This document shows positions 26,216 to 36,262 of a stretch of 64,000 nucleotides of DNA, in pieces. The DNA is from DATATJ01 sp963789075 (GTDB lineage: Bacteria; Acidobacteriota; Vicinamibacteria; Vicinamibacterales; CAVVIG01): positions 806,001 through 870,000 of the forward strand of contig CAWBJQ010000014.1 of the NCBI GenBank assembly GCA_963789075.1, written 5' to 3'. The position numbers and the translations under genes are program-made. How positions within the stretch are numbered: position 1 is the first letter of the stretch; each line of letters starts with the position of its first letter. The notes below the pieces were generated by a model that did not search any database, had not been told where the DNA came from, and was given only the letters and a program-made list of their open reading frames with translations.

Positions 26216-27513
26216 TGGCGTACGAACGCGCCACACGAATGCATCATCAGCCCGTGCGAGTCTCTGTCCTGTGCGTCGTCTGCCTGCTGACCGCGCGGCT
26301 CGTCTGCGCCGCGTCGCAAGACGAAACGCCGCGCCCGCCGACTTCGAGCGAAGCACCACCCACTTGGACGACCAGTTTCGACGGTCAGCTCTTCGCGACA
26401 TTCAACCGTCAGGGTGGCTCGCGCGGCGACACCGAGTTTCGCTCTCAGAATTGGTTCATGGGCATGGCGAGTCGTCCATTGCCTGTCGGCACGCTGACGC
26501 TCTCGGGAATGATCACCGCGGAGCCGGTGACCGTCGGACTCGCCGGCTATTCTGAAATTCTTCAGGAAGGCGAGGCCTATCACGGGCTGCAGATCACCGA
26601 TCATCAGCACCCGCACGATCTGTTGATGCAGTTAGCCGCCGCGTGGCGAGTGCCCTTGACCGATCGGACGGCCTTCACGCTCGCCGGCGGTCCTGTCGGC
26701 GAGGCCGCGCTCGGTCCGGTGGCATTCATGCACCGGGCATCGAGCGCCGAGAACCCGACGGCGCCGCTGTCGCACCACATCTTCGATTCGACGCACATGG
26801 TGACGGGCGTCGCGCTGGGTCGCGTCGACCGCGGACCGGTGTCGGTTGAAGGCTCGATCTTTCGCGGCCGCGAGCCGGACGAGGATCGCTACGACGTCGA
26901 TCTCGGCGCGCTCGATTCGTGGTCGACGCGCGTCTGGCTTCGGCCGAATCCGGCGTGGACGATTCAGGCGTCTTACGGGTTCCTGCACGAGCCCGAACAG
27001 CTCGAGCCAGGCGATCAGCGGCGGACGAATGCGTCCGCGTCGTGGTTCCGGCAACGCGGCTCAAACTACTCGGCGATCACGGCGGCTGTCGGCTGGAATG
27101 CGCGGCAGTACAGCACGGTGCACGCCGTGCTCGTCGAAGGCACGCACCATTTCGGTCGGACGTCGATTTACGGTCGATTCGAAGACCTGACGGTCGAAAC
27201 AGAAATCCTGCTGTTCCCGGAGCAGATCCACCGCCCGCACCCGGGCGAGCTCGTGGACCCTGTCCAGGCGTTCACGGCGGGAACGGTTCGCGACATCGCC
27301 ACGGCGAAGGGCCTCTCGTTTGGCGTGGGCGGTGATGTCACGTTCTATCAGCTGCCGCCGCTGCTGCAGATCACGCACGAGCCACATCCGGTGTCGTTCC
27401 ACGTGTTCCTGCGGATCGCGCGCTCGTCGCTGAACGACCGTATGTGGAACACGACCATGGCAGGACACGGCGCCGGTCACGACGGCATGATGACGCATCA
27501 CCATCCCGAGTGA
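26215..27513 (+). CDS. Outer-membrane protein with His-rich C-terminus, unrecognised family
   Basis: The GTG at 26215 overlaps the upstream TAG; an ATG at 26239 (MHHQPVRVS) is an alternative. A signal peptide with LCVVCLLTARLVCAAS is followed by about 400 residues of barrel-like strands. Metal-friendly patches occur: TDHQHPHDLLMQ, LSHHIFDSTHM and a tail GHGAGHDGMMTHHHPE. Similar genes often sit near metal-efflux loci in other bacteria (from memory; not checked), but no pump is adjacent here. Intact. A metal role is a guess from the His content. Confidence 0.65.
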   Translation: MAYERATRMHHQPVRVSVLCVVCLLTARLVCAASQDETPRPPTSSEAPPTWTTSFDGQLFATFNRQGGSRGDTEFRSQNWFMGMASRPLPVGTLTLSGMITAEPVTVGLAGYSEILQEGEAYHGLQITDHQHPHDLLMQLAAAWRVPLTDRTAFTLAGGPVGEAALGPVAFMHRASSAENPTAPLSHHIFDSTHMVTGVALGRVDRGPVSVEGSIFRGREPDEDRYDVDLGALDSWSTRVWLRPNPAWTIQASYGFLHEPEQLEPGDQRRTNASASWFRQRGSNYSAITAAVGWNARQYSTVHAVLVEGTHHFGRTSIYGRFEDLTVETEILLFPEQIHRPHPGELVDPVQAFTAGTVRDIATAKGLSFGVGGDVTFYQLPPLLQITHEPHPVSFHVFLRIARSSLNDRMWNTTMAGHGAGHDGMMTHHHPE

Positions 27514-27522
27514 CGATGCGAA

Positions 27523-28113
27523 TTATTTGTGTGCGGCCGTCTGTTCGGTGAGGGCGATCACTTCGTCAATCGTCGTGCGTCCGCGATCGTGCTCATACCA
27601 GGACGGACGATCGGCGAATTGCCTGGCGCTTTCCGGATCGGTTGCCATCGAGAAGAAGAGCGCCTGAAGAACGGCCGGGCGCTCGACCCAGGCGCCGACG
27701 TCGCGGTCATTTCTGAGCAGCACCACCGTCGGGGTCACCTTGCGGCCGTCGCGCGTGCGGTGCTGCGCCATGAGCGCATCGCCTGCCGTGCGATCGACGA
27801 TCCTCATCTCGACGCCGGCGGCGGCCGCCAGGTTCGCAATATACGGGACGGTGTGGACGGAATCGGGACACCAGTCTTCGGCGACAATCAGCATCCGAAG
27901 GCCGCTGCGCACGCGCTTCAGACGCTCGATGTCAGCGGGCGCGATGTCTCTGCGCGCGGCGTTGGTCAGCCACACCTCACGTTGCGCTCTAGCGTGCGCG
28001 AGAAATTGCGAGAACGTCAGACCCTGATTGAACAATCGGGCCATGTCCGCCGCGTTCCCACCGGATGTCTGCGCCGCAACCAAGAGCGCGAGCGCGACGG
28101 AGATTGATTTCAT
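27523..28113 (-). CDS. Secreted thioredoxin-like protein with a single active-site cysteine
   Basis: The ATG at 28113 gives a signal peptide (SISVALALLVAAQTSGGNA). The thioredoxin-fold region has LIVAEDWCPDSVHTVPYI and VTPTVVLL with the cis-Pro. The usual CxxC is WCPDS, so the resolving cysteine is Ser and a disulfide reductase role is unlikely. It might work as a one-Cys isomerase or a binding protein. 196 residues, intact, convergent with the His-rich outer-membrane gene. Confidence 0.75.
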   Translation of the reverse strand: MKSISVALALLVAAQTSGGNAADMARLFNQGLTFSQFLAHARAQREVWLTNAARRDIAPADIERLKRVRSGLRMLIVAEDWCPDSVHTVPYIANLAAAAGVEMRIVDRTAGDALMAQHRTRDGRKVTPTVVLLRNDRDVGAWVERPAVLQALFFSMATDPESARQFADRPSWYEHDRGRTTIDEVIALTEQTAAHK

Positions 28114-28318
28114 CGGCAGGAGAATCCTACGCGAGGTCAGGACCGGCCGGATCCGTGTAACACGCCGCCTTCGCGCCAAGCTCCCGCCTTCGCTGCGGAG
28201 CTCCGGCGGGTTCGACGTAGCCTTTGGCGAAGTCGAATCGGCGCGCCGCGCCGAAGCTCGCGCGAACGGAAGACGAGCGCAGGTGGGAAGGCTTGAGCCA
28301 AGCGCGGCCTGGTGCCGA

Positions 28319-28347
28319 GACGCTCGGCTAAAGCCTTCGCGCTACGT
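28319..28347. repeat. Dispersed GCTCGG-CTAAAGCC repeat
   Basis: A near-identical copy of the 15465-15490 element (CGCTCGGCTAAAGCCTTCGC then GCTACGT). It sits in the non-coding stretch 28114-28373, which also holds a longer GC-rich region with self-complementary runs at 28160-28300 and no gene that I can support. GTCAGTACCGATAC is repeated directly at about 28350 and 28373, the second copy covering the last codons of the PEGA gene. Confidence 0.75.
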
Positions 28348-28373
28348 CGGTCAGTACCGATACGCTGCGTCCG

Positions 28374-29394
28374 TCAGTACCGATACAGGTCGCCGCGATA
28401 CGGGAGGACTTCGCCCGGGTTGACGTTGACGTCCATCGTCAGCGGCTCGAACCCGCCGGCGCGGATTTCCAAGCGATGCGAGCCAGCCGTGAGCGTCAGT
28501 GGCTGCTGCGTGCCGTCGAAGTCCTGCACGAGGCCGACGTACTCACCGTCGACGTAGACCTCCGCGTTGTTCGGCGTGATCTCCAGGCTCACGCCGCCGT
28601 AATACGGCGACCCAGGGCCGACCACGACCGGCGCCGACGGGCCGCCGTACCCGTAGACCGGTACTGGATACGGATACGCATAGCTATAGGGCACCCCGTA
28701 GCCGAGATAGATGCCGAACGCGATGTGCGTCCGCGGGCGGAACGTGTACGGCCGGTAACCGTAATACGGCGCGGAATAGTACCCGTGCGGGCCGTAGTAC
28801 CGCGGCGAGACGATGATCGGGCGATCGACGCGCGGCCGGACGATCACGTTGCCGCGTGGCACCGCGCGGCCGACACGTGAGTCGTACTGACCGCGGTTGT
28901 CGTACCGGGCGCGGCTGTCGTACTGGCGCGGTTGTCGGACCGGGCGCGGTTATCGTACTGGCGCGATTGTCGACCGGGCGCGGTTGTCGACGGCGCGGGC
29001 ACGCGAGCGCCGTTCTGCCGGTTGTCCTGCCGCGGCCGCGACTCGGCTCGAGGCTGCTCGACAACGCGCGGCGCCTGGCTGCGCTGCACGTCAGCGCGGG
29101 GCGCCTGGCTGCGCTGCGCCTCAGCGCGGGGCGCCTGCGGGGGCGGCGCTGAAGCACGCGGGGCCTGTGCGCGCGCTTGCGCATGCGGTCCTTCCGCACG
29201 CGGCGCTTCGGCACGCGGAGCCTGTGCGCGAGGCGCCTCACCACGAGGCCGCGCAACGGCCTGGCCTTGGCTCTGACCCTGGTTGTTATCTCCGGAACGG
29301 CCCTTATTGCCGCGCTCATGCTGCTGCGGCGAAGGCCGGAACCGTCGCCAGCGTGAGCACGGTAAGCATCGCGGCCGGTGTGATGAGCCTTCAT
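28374..29394 (-). CDS. PEGA-domain surface protein with low-complexity spacer
   Basis: From ATG 29394 there is a signal peptide (AAMLTVLTLATVPAFAAAA after one frame correction). About 100 residues follow with repeated QAPRAE/RSQAPRAD units, then YDNR-rich units, a Tyr/Gly/Pro-rich stretch (YYGPHGYYSAPYYGYRPY) and a C-terminal PEGA domain: VSLEITPNNAEVYVDGEYVG and LTAGSHRLEIRAGGFEPL. PEGA domains are linked to exported surface proteins. Two frame errors lie near 29325 and 28870, the second in the repeat area. The repeats at DNA level are visible as tandem blocks about 21 and 30 bases long. Confidence 0.78.
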
Positions 29395-29573
29395 GGTGGA
29401 ACCCCCGCGGAGCACAATCGCAAGGGCCTTGCCACGAAATGCCATCGATTTCCTTAGTAATTCACCAATGCTGAGCGCCTCGTCGTCGCCGTTTGAGGAC
29501 GCCCGGTCGATTTGACATGTGCTTTGAGCACAGCGGAAATCTGCAACCGAGTCTGAAATCTGAAATTCGGGCT

Positions 29574-30608
29574 TCAGACCAGTATCTCAATCTTGCTCTT
29601 CGCCTTGGCCTGATCGACGAAGGCGCTGATCTTGGCCTGCCGCTGCTGACCTGTCAGAAATTCCTTGATCTGCGGGGCGACCTCTTCAAGCGGCGCCGTG
29701 CGCGGCGGCCGCCGCTCGAGCACTTTGATGATGTGAAAGCCGAACGGCGTCTCGACCAGGCCGCTCGTCGTGCCCGGCTTGAGCGCGAAGGCCGTCTGCT
29801 CGAACGTCGGCTCCATCTGGCCCTTCGGAAAGAACCCGAGATCGCCGCCGTTTTGCGCGCTGCCATCCTGTGAATTGGCTTTCGCGAGCGCGGCGAAATC
29901 CCCGCCCGCCTTGACCTGCTTGAGCACCTGTTGAGCCTTGAGGCGCGCGGCCTGCTTCGTCGCCGCGTCGGCACCCTGCGGTACGCCGATCAGGATGTGG
30001 CTCGCGTGCACCGTTTCGCCCTGCTTGAAGCGCTCCGTATTTTCCTTGTAGAACGCGTCCACGTCGGCGTCCTGCACCGCGATCTTGGAGTTCACTTCGG
30101 CGTCGAGCACCTTCGACACGTCCAGCCCCATGCGCGTCTGCTTCTGGAGCTGATCGAGCGTCATCCCCTGAGCGGTGAGCGCCTTTTGAAACGCCTGCTC
30201 GTCGGGGAACCCGCCCTTGAACTGGCCCATGCGCGCCTGCACGTCGGTGTCGGTCGCATCGAGCTTGCGGGCGTGCGCCTCCTGTGAGAGGACATGAAAC
30301 GCGATCGAGCTGATCGATCAGACCGCGCACGATCTCGTCGTGGCGCTCGGGCGGAATCGGACTGCCGGCGCGCCCCTCGACGCCCTTGATCGCGGTTTCC
30401 AGCTCCCAGCGCTCGACGGTTTCGCCGTTGACCTTGGCGATGACCGTCGGCAGCTGCGGCGGCAGCGGTTTGACGGCGGCTGGTGCGCCGGGCCCGGCAG
30501 CCGAAGCCCCAGGTGCGGCCGTTGTCGCGGCCGCGGCTGCGGCGGCGGAGTTTTCTTGCAGGCGGCGGCCAGGGCGATGAGCAGCGCAACGGACAGCAGA
30601 CGTTTCAC
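29574..30608 (-). CDS. Parvulin-type peptidyl-prolyl isomerase lipoprotein (PrsA/SurA-like)
   Basis: The GTG at 30608 starts a lipoprotein signal (LLSVALLIALAAACKK). An Ala/Pro spacer leads to a SurA-N-like helical domain (VIAKVNGETVERWELETAI) and then the parvulin domain: VHASHILIGVP, GGDFAALAKANSQDGSAQ, GGDLGFFPKGQMEP and PFGFHIIKVLER. About 345 residues, with shifts near 30300 and 30560. It probably helps fold exported proteins in the periplasm, which fits the many secreted products in this window. Confidence 0.88.
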
Positions 30609-30676
30609 GAGAATCTCCTCAGGGAAAGATTCCCATTCTACCCCCGCGGCGGCCGGTTGAGTTGTATCATCTCGCC

Positions 30677-32934
30677 ATGCAGTCCAAGCGCGCCTCCACA
30701 CGACTCATTCGCAGCGGAATCTGTGCGATTTCACTGACCGGGTTCGCCGCGGCAGCATCGCTGAATCTCATCGCGCAGCAGCAGGCAACCGCCCCCGCGG
30801 TGTTGACGACGGGCGACTATGCGCGCGCCGAGAAATTCATGGGCTACAACACCACGCCGCTGGTCCTGCACAGCGGCGTGCATGCGACCTGGCTGCCCGA
30901 CGATCGCTTCTGGTATCGCGACGCTGACCGACAAGGGCAGCGAAGCGGTCCTGATCGATCCGGCAACCGCCGCGCGATCGCGTGCGACCTGCCCGCGTGC
31001 GTCGATCACAGCGAGAAGGTGGGCGCGGCTGGACGCGGCAACGCGCCGCTCAGCTACGCGCGGTCGCCCGACGGTACGCAGGAGGCGCTTCATCCGCGAC
31101 TGGAATCTCTGGGTTCGCGATGTTGCCACAGGAAAAGAAACGCAGCTCACCACCGACGGCGTGAAGGATTTCGGCTACGCGACCGACAACGCCGGCTGGA
31201 TTCACAGCGACCGGCCGATCGTTCGCTGGTCGCCCGACTCGAAGAAGATCGCGACATTTCAGCAGGACCAGCGCGACGTCGGCGAGATGTATCTCGTCGA
31301 GACCAAGGTCGGCCACCCGAAGCTGGAAGCATGGAAATACCCGTTGCCGGGCGACAAAGTGGTCACGATGATTCAGCGCGTCATCATCGATGTCGAGGGC
31401 GCCGAAAGTGATTCGTTTGCAGATTCCGCCGGATCAGCACCGCTCGACGCTTTGCGACGACGTGCAGTGCCGCGGCGGCGAATGGGCCGATGTGGAGTGG
31501 AGTGCCGACGGCACGCACCTCGCGTTCGTCTCTACTTCGCGCGATCACAAGCACGAGCAATTGCGCGTGGCCGACGCCTCTACCGGCGCGATTCGCGAGG
31601 TGTTCGACGAGACTGCCGCGACGCAATTCGAGTCGGGCAGGGCAGGTGAATTGGCACTACCTGCCGGCGTCGAATGAAGTTATTTGGTGTTCGGAGCGCG
31701 ACGGCTGGGCGCACCTTTACCTTTACGATCTGCGACGGGCAAGCTGAAGAACCAGATCACGTCTGGCGACGGGCCGTGACGCAATTGCTGCGCGTGGATG
31801 AAAAGAACCGGGACGCTGTACTTTCTTGGCGACGGCCGGGAGAAGGACAACAATCCGTACTTCACGCATCTCTATCGCGTCGATTCGACGGCAAGAATCT
31901 GGAGCTGCTGACGCCGGAAAATGCCGAGCATCAGGTGATGCTGTCGCCTTCGGGAAATTCTTCGTCGATAGCTATTCGAAGCCGGATGTGCCGACGGTCG
32001 ACGGTGCTGCGCGATGAGAGCGGAAAGCTGGTCGCTGACGCGTCGAGAAGGCGGATATCTCGCACCTGCTCGCCGCCGGCTGGAAGCCGCCCACGCCGAT
32101 CACGGTGAAGGCGCGCGACGGCGTGACGGATCTCTACGGGCTGATGTACACGCCGACGAATCTCGACCCAAGCAAGAAATATCCGATCGTGAATAACATT
32201 TATCCGGGCCCGCAGGGCGGGCAGCGTGGGGACGTGGGCTTTTGTGGACGCGCACGGTGATGCGCAAGCGCTGGCGGAGTTGGGTTTCGTGGTGGTCCAA
32301 ATCGACGGGCATGGGCAATCCGTAACCGCTCGAAGAAATTTCACGATTTCTACTTCGCCAACATGGGTGACAACACGCTGCCCGACCAGATTGCGGGAAT
32401 GAAACAGCTTGCCGACAAAGTATCCGTATATTGATATCGATCGCGCTGGAATTTGGGGCCATTCGGGCGGCGGATTTGCCACGGCTGACGCGATGTTCCG
32501 CTATCCGGATTTTTTCAAGGTTGGCATCTCGGAATCCGGCAACCATGACAATCGCGAATATGAGGACGACTGGGGCGAGCGCTATCAAGGATTGCTCGTG
32601 AAAAATGCAGACGGCACGACCAACTATGACAATCAGGCGAACCAGAACCTCGCCAAGAATTTGAAAGGGCATTTACTGCTGGCGCACGGCACGATGGACG
32701 ACAACGTGCCGCCCTACAACACGCTGCTTGTGGTGGATGCGCTCATCAAGGCGAACAAGGATTTCGATTTGCTGCTGCTGCCCAATCAGCATCACGGCTA
32801 CGGTGGAGAGCTCCTACATGACACGCCGCCGCTGGGATTATTTTGTGCGTTACCTGCTGGGCGCGGAGCCGCCGCACGAATACGAGCTGCATCCGCCGAC
32901 GAAAGCGGCGTCGTCGCAGGATCCGCAGTTTTAA
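30677..32934 (+). CDS. S9-family (dipeptidyl peptidase IV-like) prolyl peptidase
   Basis: ATG 30677 gives a long N-terminal segment with a hydrophobic stretch (ICAISLTGFAAAASLNL). A beta-propeller-like region contains LWVRDVATGKETQLT and WSPDSKKIATFQQDQRD. The hydrolase domain contains the nucleophile in GIWGHSGGGFATAD, the Asp in HGTMDDNVPP and the His in NQHHGYG. About 750 residues. At least seven single-base shifts between 30920 and 32810 break it, the worst cluster in the window. It cleaves short peptides after Pro/Ala, probably in the periplasm. Confidence 0.85.
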
Positions 32935-32988
32935 CCACGAAGGCACGAAGAGCACGAAGACATTAGGATATGGCCTTCGTGCTTCGTG
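32935..32988. repeat. Inverted-repeat hairpin, CCACGAAGGCACGAAG family
   Basis: CCACGAAGGCACGAAG at 32935-32950 with CTTCGTGCTTCGTG at 32975-32988. It begins right after the TAA of the S9 peptidase gene, at the place where a terminator would be expected. Confidence 0.75.
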
Positions 32989-33017
32989 AGTTTCGGGGTT
33001 TTCGGCTCGACGAACCG

Positions 33018-33838
33018 ATGACCCAGCCGCCCCCCGAAACTTCACGCACGGTGACATTCAGCGCTGGCGCCGGGTGGGTGGGCTGGTGCTCGCGGAAGTC
33101 ACGTATCACGGCTGCCAGCGGGTGGCGCGGCACCTGCACGCGCACGCTCGCTTCGTGCTCGTGCTCCGGGGCGCCGTCACCGAGATCCGCGGCGACGCCT
33201 CGCAGACCTATCGATCGCCGGCGCTGCTGTTCCGGCGCGCCGATGAGCCGCACGCATATCTGGTCGATTGGGCCGGCGCGACGTGCCTCGTCGTCGACCT
33301 CGACCCCGCCTGGTACGCGCGCGCGCGCGAGCACGCGCCCGTGCTGGAGCAGTCGGCGGCATTCGACGGCGGGTTTGTCGTCCACCTGGCCCACCGGCTG
33401 CATGGCGAATTTCTGCTGCGCGACGAAGTCTCGAGGCTCGCGATCGAAAGCCTTGTGCTCGGCCTCGTGGCCGAAGCGTCTCGGCGTGTGGGCGCGGCGC
33501 GCCGATTGGTCGGCGCCTGCGTGGCTGACGCGGGCGCGCACGCTGGTCGAGCAGCAGTACGCGCAGCCGCTGCTGTTGACGATGGTCGCCGAGCGTGTGG
33601 GGGTGCACCCGTGCATCTCGCGCGGACGTTCCGCCGCTGCTATCAGACGACGTTTGGCGCGTACGTCCGGCAGGTGCGGATCGAATTCGCGCGGCGGGAG
33701 CTCGCCGTGTCGGCGGCCTCGCTGAGCGAGATCGCGGCCGCCGCCGGCTTCTGCGATCAGAGCCACTTTTCGCGCCTGTTCAAGCAGTACACCGGGCTGA
33801 CGCCTGCCGAATACCGGGTCGCCCTCCACGCGCGCTAA
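33018..33838 (+). CDS. AraC-family transcriptional regulator
   Basis: ATG at 33018, about 272 residues. The N-terminal half looks like a cupin sensor (HLHAHARFVLVLRGAV, then RADEPHAYLVDW). The C-terminal half has the two helix-turn-helices of AraC: VEQQYAQPLLLTMVAERVGV, HLARTFRRCYQTTFGAYVR, and LSEIAAAAGFCDQSHFSRLF with the YTGLTPAEYR tail. Shifts lie near 33055, 33505 and 33615. The target is unknown; the S9 peptidase upstream and the APC permease 63 bases downstream are candidates. Confidence 0.87.
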
Positions 33839-33901
33839 GCCCGTCCCACGCCGCTACGCCCGTCCAAGACACATTGCGCGGTCGGAAGCGATGCTTCCGG
33901 C

Positions 33902-35307
33902 ATGGGACTGTTCACGAAGAAATCGCTCGATGAGCTCCGGGCCGAGGCCGACCGGGGATTGCTGCGGCGATCGCCTCGGCCCGTGGATCTGACGGCGCTC
34001 GGCATCGGATTGATCATCGGCACCGGTATCTTCGGTGCTGACGGGCACGGCCGCGTCGCAGAATGCCGGGCCTGTGGCGCTCGTGCTGTCGATGATCATC
34101 TCGGCCGCCGGGCGCGCGTTCGCCGGGTTGTGTTACGCGGAGTTCGCCGCGATGGTGCCGGTGGCGGCAGCGCATACACCTACGCCTACGCCACCGCCGG
34201 CGAGCTGGTCGCGTGGATCATTGGCTGGGACCTGATCCTCGAATACGCCCTGAGCACGGCGACGGTCGCCGTCGGCTGGTCCGGCTACTTCGTCAGCCTT
34301 GCCGCAGATGTGGGCGTCGTGATTCCACAGGCACTGGCCGGAGCGCCAGGCGGCTTCAATCTTCCGGCGGCGATCGTCGCTCTCGTGGCCGGGCTGCTGA
34401 TCGTCGGCGTGAAGCAGTCGGCCGACACCAACACGCTGCTGGTCGCGATCAAGACACTCGTGCTCGTGGTGTTTGTCGTGGCCGGCGCGTCGTACGTGAC
34501 CCGCGCGCATCTCACGCCGTTCATCCCGCCGAACACCGGCGTCTTCGGCGAGTTCGGGGTGGAGCGGCGTGCTGCGCGGCGCCGGCGTGATGTTCTTCGC
34601 GTACATCGGGTTCGATGCGGTGTCGACAGCGGCGCAGGAAGCCAGTAATCCAGCGCGCGACATGCCGGATCGGGATCCTCGGATCGCTCGCGATCTGCGC
34701 AGTGATCTATATCCGTGTCGCCACGGTCCTGGTCGGCGTCGTGCCGTACGGCTCACTGATCGTTGCCGATCCGCTGGCGGTCGGCATCGACGCGACCGGG
34801 CTCCGGTGGCTCAGCCCGGTGATCAAGGTCGCCGCGCTCTTCGGCCTGTTCAGCACGATGCTGGTGCAGCTGCTCGCGCAGACGCGGATTTTCTATTCGA
34901 TCAGCCGCGACGGCCTGTTGCCGCCGGTGCTGGGGCGCGTGCATCACCGCTTCCGGACGCCGCACATCAGCACGGCGTTGACCGCGACCGTGATCGCGCT
35001 CGTGTCCGGGCTCACGCCGATCACGGTGCTCAGCCAACTGGTGAGTATCGGCACGCTGCTCGCGTTCGTGCTCGTCTGCTTCGGCGTGATCATCCTGCGC
35101 CGAACCGATCCCGACCTTCCGCGACCATTCCGCACGCCGGGGGTGCCGGCCGTGCCGATCGCCGGCGCGGTGATTTGCCTGGCGCAGATGATCGGTTTAC
35201 CGCTCGCGACGTGGGAGCGGCTCGTGATCTGGCTGGCAATCGGCCTCGTCGTGTATGGCCTCTATGGCCGATCGCACGCGGTGGTGTCACGCCCGGCGCT
35301 GACCTGA
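33902..35307 (+). CDS. APC-family amino acid permease
   Basis: About 468 residues and twelve predicted spans. The family start LGIGLIIGTGIFG is seen at residues about 35-47, followed by SAYTYAYATAGELVAWIIGWDLILEYAL, the CAT-type motif. Later parts are LPAAIVALVAGLLIVGVK and LLAQTRIFYSISRDGLLPPVLG. Shifts lie near 34035, 34110, 34570 and 34670. It imports amino acids by proton symport or exchange. Placed after a peptidase and an AraC regulator, it may take up the amino acids that the peptidase releases. Confidence 0.88.
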
Positions 35308-35483
35308 GGCGGGAGGCGCCGGTCAGGAGGATCGACGTCGATTCGGCCGAATAACCGAGCCGCCGGGCTGCAACGGTGTGAATGCCGAACGGTATGTGCC
35401 GCGAAGGGGCGAAACGGAGTATAATCAGAGGTTCTTGTAACGTCTCCTGCTTTTCGTGGTCTAACTATTTATAAGGAGCATTC

Positions 35484-35630
35484 ATGGCCAAAAGAACCTC
35501 AGCAGGAATTGTGTGTCCGCGGTGCGGGGTGCCCAGCGCCCGCGTCATCGGCCACAACGACTCCCTCCCGGTTGTGTATCTCAAGTGCGACGATTGCGGC
35601 CGAACGTCGATTTCCCCCGACAACGTCTAG
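35484..35630 (+). CDS. 48-residue zinc-ribbon protein
   Basis: A very short gene with a strong AAGGAG site at 35473-35478, six bases before the ATG. The product carries IVCPRCGVPSARVIG and YLKCDDCGRTS, two CxxC knuckles 23 residues apart, which would hold one zinc ion as in small zinc ribbons. A TATAAT at 35420-35425 could be its -10 box. Nothing else is in the protein, so a nucleic-acid or protein-binding adaptor role is plausible. It is not part of a larger frame; the TAG at 35628 is clear. Confidence 0.75.
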   Translation: MAKRTSAGIVCPRCGVPSARVIGHNDSLPVVYLKCDDCGRTSISPDNV

Positions 35631-35711
35631 CTCATCTTTGGCTCTCTCGCCGCCGGCAACGGGCCGGGAGCGGTCTGCTGTTCCCGACCCCCTCCTCATC
35701 GACATGATGGC

Positions 35712-36125
35712 GTGACCCCCGACCACGGCAGCGCGCGCCCCTCGACCGTGCTCGTGGTCGACGATGATGTCGACCTGCAGCGCGTGATGACGCGATTGCT
35801 CACGCTCGAACGGTTCGTGCCTGTCGTGGCTGGGAATGGCCAGGAGGCGCTCACTTATCTGCGGAGCGGCGCGGTCGTGGACGTGATTCTGCTCGACCTG
35901 CGTATGCCGGTCATGGACGGCTGGACGTTTCGCCGCGAGCAGCGCGCCGACACCGGCATCGCCGGCGTTCCCGTCGTCGTGCTGTCGGGGACCGAACCTG
36001 ATCGGCTCGCCGAGCTCGACGTGGCCGCGGCGTTCCGCAAGCCGGTCAGCTTTCCGGAGGTCGTCGCGGTTCTCCGCCGGCTGTGCGCGCCTGGGAAAAA
36101 AGGGGACGGGAGTCTTTTCCCGTGA
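35712..36125 (+). CDS. Single-domain response regulator receiver
   Basis: GTG 35712, 137 residues and no output domain. The receiver residues are in place: acidic pocket in VLVVDDDVDLQ, the phospho-acceptor Asp in VILLDLRMPVMDGW, the Ser/Thr switch in VVVLSGT, and the Lys in AAFRKPVS. The last residues (APGKKGDGSLFP) are read from an AAAAAAGGGGAC-type repeat, so the original end may have been replaced. The partner kinase is not in the window. Confidence 0.88.
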   Translation: MTPDHGSARPSTVLVVDDDVDLQRVMTRLLTLERFVPVVAGNGQEALTYLRSGAVVDVILLDLRMPVMDGWTFRREQRADTGIAGVPVVVLSGTEPDRLAELDVAAAFRKPVSFPEVVAVLRRLCAPGKKGDGSLFP

Positions 36126-36200
36126 GGCGCCTGGAACCGGCCAACCGCCGAAAACACTAACGTTCGAGCAGGCAAAAAGGGGACAGGCCTCGGTGGCGTG

Positions 36201-36261
36201 AAAAAGGGGCCGTACCCCTTTTTCGTTCTTCACTTGGAGAAAAAGGGGTACGGCCCCTTTT
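36201..36261. terminator. Twin inverted AAAAAGGGG/CCCCTTTTT hairpins between convergent genes
   Basis: AAAAAGGGGCCGTACCCCTTTTT-like hairpin at 36201-36223, and its inverted copy (AAAAGGGG-TACGG-CCCCTTTT) at 36241-36261. Each has the stem plus T-run of an intrinsic terminator on both strands. They lie between the receiver gene and the M16 protease gene, which face each other, so they probably end both transcripts. Two partial copies are at 36100-36120 and 36173-36190. Confidence 0.7.
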
Positions 36262-36262
36262 C

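Noticed and set aside
30677..32934. S9 peptidase as a decayed pseudogene
   Set aside because: All catalytic motifs are intact and the seven shifts are single-base, like those in other essential genes nearby, so sequence error is more likely.
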